64,000 bases of DNA, from positions 124,001 through 188,000 of the forward strand of contig JAFKFV010000013.1 in NCBI GenBank assembly GCA_017307955.1, given 5' to 3'. Below, piece after piece: positions 61,603-64,000 of the stretch (position 1 is its first letter; each line of letters opens with the position of its first letter). The stretch is from Allobosea sp. Lineage in GTDB: Bacteria; Pseudomonadota; Alphaproteobacteria; Rhizobiales; Kaistiaceae. The notes beneath the pieces were generated by a model. That model had not been told where the DNA came from, searched no databases, and was given only the letters and a program-made list of their open reading frames with translations. Made by a program: the position numbers and the translations under genes.

Positions 61603-62835
61603 TCAAGGGGAAGGCCGAGCGATTGTCCCGCGGGCGAGCGAGGCGAGCGCCAGCGCGGCCAGCGCCAGCGCAACCGTGGGGAATACGATGCTGTTGACCG
61701 CGACCCATCCCGGGCCGCCGATCAGCACGCCGGCAAAGAAGGAGGCCAGCGCCGACATCGCGAAAATGAGGAAATCGTTGAGGCCCTGCACGCGCCCGCG
61801 CTCCTCGGGCCGATAGGTCTCGGTCAGCATGGCCGTCGCACCGACGAAGCCGAAATTCCAGCCGATGCCGAGCAGGACCAGCGCGATCCAGAAATGCGCA
61901 AGCGTCAGGCCGGCGATGGCCACGACCGAGCAGGCGCAGAGGATGAGCAGGCCGGTGATGACGATCACGTTCTTGCCGAAACGCGCGATGAGGCGGCCGG
62001 TGAAATAGCTCGGCGCGAACATCGCCAGCACATGCCACTGGATGCCGAGAGCGGCGTCGTTCTGCGTCAGCCCGCAGCCGACCATGGCGATCGGCGCCGC
62101 CGTCATCACGAGGCTCATCATGGCATAGGAGGCCATGCCGCAGAGCACGGCGGCGATGAAACGCGGCTGGCGCATGATCACGATGAGCGGGCGGCCGCGA
62201 TCATGGCTGCTGCCGCGCGGACGCGGCGGCACGAGATCGCGCACCCGGCTGACGATCAGCGCGCCGATCGCAGCAAGCGCGGCGATGGCGGCATAGGCGC
62301 CGGCGAAGGGGATGGGGCTGAACAGATCGCGCGTCAGGATGGCGGCCTGCGGCCCGATGATGGCTGCCAGGATGCCGCCGGCCATCACGAGGCCGAGCGC
62401 GCGGCTCCGCGCCGTCTCGGTGCCGGCATCGACGGCGGCGAAGCGGTATTGCTGGCTGAAGGCGGCGGAGGCGCCGATGAGGATCGAGGCGGCGGCGAAC
62501 AGCCAGAACGAGCCGGCGACGATGGAGAGGGCCGTGAGCACCCCGCCGAGAACGCCCGGAAGAGCGCCGATCACGAGACCGGCCCGCCGTCCGATGCGCG
62601 CCATCAGGATCGCGGCGGGGATGGTCGCGAGCGCCGAGCCGAGCGTCAGCGCGGTCACTGGGACGGTCGCCAGCGACTTGTCGGGACCGAGCAGATAGAC
62701 GCCGGCGAGGCCGCCAAAGGCGACGGCGATCGGCATCATCGAGCCGCCGAAGGCGGTCGCGGCCGTCAGCACGACGGCGTTGCGCTTCACTGCGGCGTCG
62801 AGCGCCGGGCCTTCCAGCGGCTCAGAAATGGTCAT
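61603..62835 (-). CDS. MFS transporter
   Basis: A 410-residue major facilitator protein with 12 predicted helices. Features are MARIGRRAGLVIGALPG between TM2 and TM3 (motif A-like), QQYRFAAVDAG in TM5 region, a central basic loop (PPRPRGSSHDRGRP) and YFTGRLIARFGKNVIVITGLL in the second half. The substrate is unknown. It overlaps thiL by 14 bp and is in the nusB-thiL transcript. A pairing with thiL is common in the order, but no link to thiamine is shown. Confidence 0.9.
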   Translation of the reverse strand: MTISEPLEGPALDAAVKRNAVVLTAATAFGGSMMPIAVAFGGLAGVYLLGPDKSLATVPVTALTLGSALATIPAAILMARIGRRAGLVIGALPGVLGGVLTALSIVAGSFWLFAAASILIGASAAFSQQYRFAAVDAGTETARSRALGLVMAGGILAAIIGPQAAILTRDLFSPIPFAGAYAAIAALAAIGALIVSRVRDLVPPRPRGSSHDRGRPLIVIMRQPRFIAAVLCGMASYAMMSLVMTAAPIAMVGCGLTQNDAALGIQWHVLAMFAPSYFTGRLIARFGKNVIVITGLLILCACSVVAIAGLTLAHFWIALVLLGIGWNFGFVGATAMLTETYRPEERGRVQGLNDFLIFAMSALASFFAGVLIGGPGWVAVNSIVFPTVALALAALALASLARGTIARPSP

Positions 62836-63817
62836 GCGACGCCCTCGCGAGATGAATGACCCGTCCCTCGCCGTCGACCACCTGCGGCGCGCCCGGCTCG
62901 GCGAGAATGGTGCCGATGCGCGTGACGGGAACGCCGACCGCTGCGGCTTCCGCCTCGAAGGCCGCGGCCCGGTCAGGCGGCACGGCAGCGAGAATCTCGT
63001 AATCGTCGCCGCCGGAGAGGATGCTGACAAGCGCCGAAGGATCGGACCCGGCGAGCGCGCGCGCCGCATCGGAAAGCGGCACCAGCCCCGCCTCGAGCCG
63101 CGCGCCGACGCCGGAGGCCTTCAGCATATGGCCGAGATCGCCGACCAATCCATCCGACACATCGAGCGCGGCATGGGCATGGAGCCGCACCGCCTCGGCC
63201 AATGCCAGGCGCGGCTGCGGATGGAGATAGCGGTCGAGGAGATGCGCCACCCCCCCCCCGGCTGACGTTCCGTCGAGTGTGCCGAGACGGAGGCGAAGCC
63301 CGAGCGCCGCGTCGCCGATCGTGCCGCTGACATAGATCGCGTCGCCAGCCTTCGCCCCGGCGCGACGCACCATGCCGCCGTCGGGCACCGCGCCGATGGC
63401 CGTGATCGAGAGGGTGAGGCCGCCGGCCGCCTTGACGGTGTCGCCGCCGAGCAGCGCGATGCCATAAGTCGCCTGGTCGCCCGCGAGGCCGGCCGCGAAA
63501 TCGGCCATCCATCCGGGCGTCCAGTCGGCGGGCAGCGCGAGGCCGAGCAGATAGCCGAGCGGCCGTGCGCCCTTGGCCGCGAGGTCGGAGAGATTGACGC
63601 GCAGCGCCTTGCGCGCAATCGAGACGGCCGGATCATCGGGGAAGAAGTGGATGCCCGCCGCCACCATGTCCTTGGTGAGCACGAGGCTCTGGCCGGGCGG
63701 CGGCACGAAAGCCGCCGCGTCGTCGGTGAGATTCAGCGCGGCGGGATCGTCCGCCAGCGGTCGCAGGTAGCGGGCGATCAGATCGAACTCGCCCGGCCGC
63801 GCCGCGTCCTCAGCCAT
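62822..63817 (-). CDS. thiL: thiamine-monophosphate kinase
   Basis: A 331-residue PurM-fold kinase making thiamine diphosphate from thiamine phosphate with ATP. Features are [62 protein letters not shown] and [23 protein letters not shown], all typical of ThiL. The coding strand has a ten-G tract at 63259-63250 within [11 protein letters not shown]. It overlaps nusB by 8 bp and the MFS gene by 14 bp. Confidence 0.95.
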   Translation of the reverse strand: MAEDAARPGEFDLIARYLRPLADDPAALNLTDDAAAFVPPPGQSLVLTKDMVAAGIHFFPDDPAVSIARKALRVNLSDLAAKGARPLGYLLGLALPADWTPGWMADFAAGLAGDQATYGIALLGGDTVKAAGGLTLSITAIGAVPDGGMVRRAGAKAGDAIYVSGTIGDAALGLRLRLGTLDGTSAGGGVAHLLDRYLHPQPRLALAEAVRLHAHAALDVSDGLVGDLGHMLKASGVGARLEAGLVPLSDAARALAGSDPSALVSILSGGDDYEILAAVPPDRAAAFEAEAAAVGVPVTRIGTILAEPGAPQVVDGEGRVIHLARASHDHF

Positions 63818-64000
63818 TTCGTCCCCGGCTGTCGCCTTCGAATTCGGCCGGCCGCAGGCGGCGCGCCGTCGTGTCGAGCACGGCGTTCACCAGCCGCACT
63901 TCGTCGCCGTCGCTGAAGAAGGCGCGCGCGATATCGACATATTCGGTGATCACGACCTTGCCCGGTACATCCTTGCGCCCGACCAGCTCATAAGCGCCGC
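63810..64000 (-). CDS. nusB: transcription antitermination factor NusB, C-terminal part (runs off the window)
   Basis: The last 62 codons plus stop of an ORF entering from the window end. [27 protein letters not shown] and [17 protein letters not shown] match the NusB C-terminal helices (the usual I-N-EYVEIAK...F and VNGVLD motifs). NusB binds boxA RNA with NusE for rRNA antitermination. The stop codon at 63812-63810 lies inside the start of thiL, an 8-bp overlap, the standard nusB-thiL pair. Confidence 0.92.
   Translation of the reverse strand, partial: GAYELVGRKDVPGKVVITEYVDIARAFFSDGDEVRLVNAVLDTTARRLRPAEFEGDSRGRNG

Noticed and set aside
59163..61673. An 836-codon open frame antisense to hppA
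   Set aside because: Its product is a low-complexity Arg/His/Gly-rich string, and the opposite frame encodes an unmistakable H+-pyrophosphatase. It is an effect of high-GC third positions.
1..64000. CRISPR arrays, insertion sequences, prophage genes, rRNA genes or a replication origin
   Set aside because: No direct-repeat/spacer arrays, transposase or integrase motifs, phage structural genes, rRNA sequence or DnaA-box cluster were seen. Only one tRNA was found.

Overview
The window is chromosomal DNA of a high-GC alphaproteobacterium, most likely order Hyphomicrobiales (Rhizobiales). The evidence is the aapJQMP amino-acid ABC operon, the block bamE / cytochrome bc1 chaperone / DUF177 / plsX / fabH / ihfA / MerR / tRNA-Pro, the nusB-thiL-hppA order, a DUF2842 gene and an Omp25-type beta-barrel protein. 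I cannot name a genus. Genes are tightly packed, with many 4-bp ATGA/GTGA overlaps. There are no insertion sequences, phage genes, CRISPR arrays or rRNA genes. One tRNA (Pro, anticodon GGG) is present.

Layout. 1-7.3 kb: 5' part of guaB, a RecD-like helicase, an L,D-transpeptidase lipoprotein, a YbaL/KefB-type antiporter, a DUF900 hydrolase lipoprotein and an AI-2E family permease. 7.4-11.6 kb: an RND efflux pump with its lipoprotein adaptor. 12-17.4 kb: a seven-gene Mrp-type cation/proton antiporter operon of unusual architecture. 17.4-21.2 kb: an AraC regulator divergent from a patatin hydrolase and a GntP permease. 21.2-25.8 kb: the aapJQMP operon. 26-27.3 kb: a metC-type lyase. 27.3-31 kb: a compact four-gene GT39/PAP2/GT2/LAB_N operon, probably for lipid A or envelope glycosylation. 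31-34.3 kb: a giant DUF2339 membrane protein and a proline-rich small protein.

34.3-52 kb is an envelope-polysaccharide region. It starts with the heptose inner-core genes waaF-hldD-gmhB-hldE, followed by an AGE-family epimerase and convergent waaC. After ctaA and DUF2842 comes a small exopolysaccharide cluster: polysaccharide deacetylase, GNAT/CelD-type acyltransferase, Wzc/GumC-like co-polymerase, Wza-like exporter, GT4, WcaJ/ExoY-like initiating transferase and Wzy/WaaL-like ligase. A small HTH protein and an outer-membrane protein close the region.

53.5-64 kb is conserved housekeeping DNA: tRNA-Pro, MerR, ihfA, fabH, plsX, DUF177, the bc1 chaperone, bamE, a K+-independent H+-pyrophosphatase, an MFS transporter, thiL and the 3' end of nusB.

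The most interesting points are these. (i) The Mrp operon carries the MrpA C-terminal part fused to MrpB, and its NuoL-like subunit lacks the TM5 glutamate. (ii) The four-gene GT39/PAP2/GT2/LAB_N operon could dephosphorylate and reglycosylate lipid A. (iii) An AGE epimerase sits where a sedoheptulose-7-phosphate isomerase (gmhA) would be expected, next to a GmhB that has lost its zinc cysteines. (iv) The Wzc-like protein has a broken Walker A motif and no tyrosine tail. (v) A 20-bp tandem repeat duplicates a ribosome-binding-site-plus-GTG module at the fabH start.
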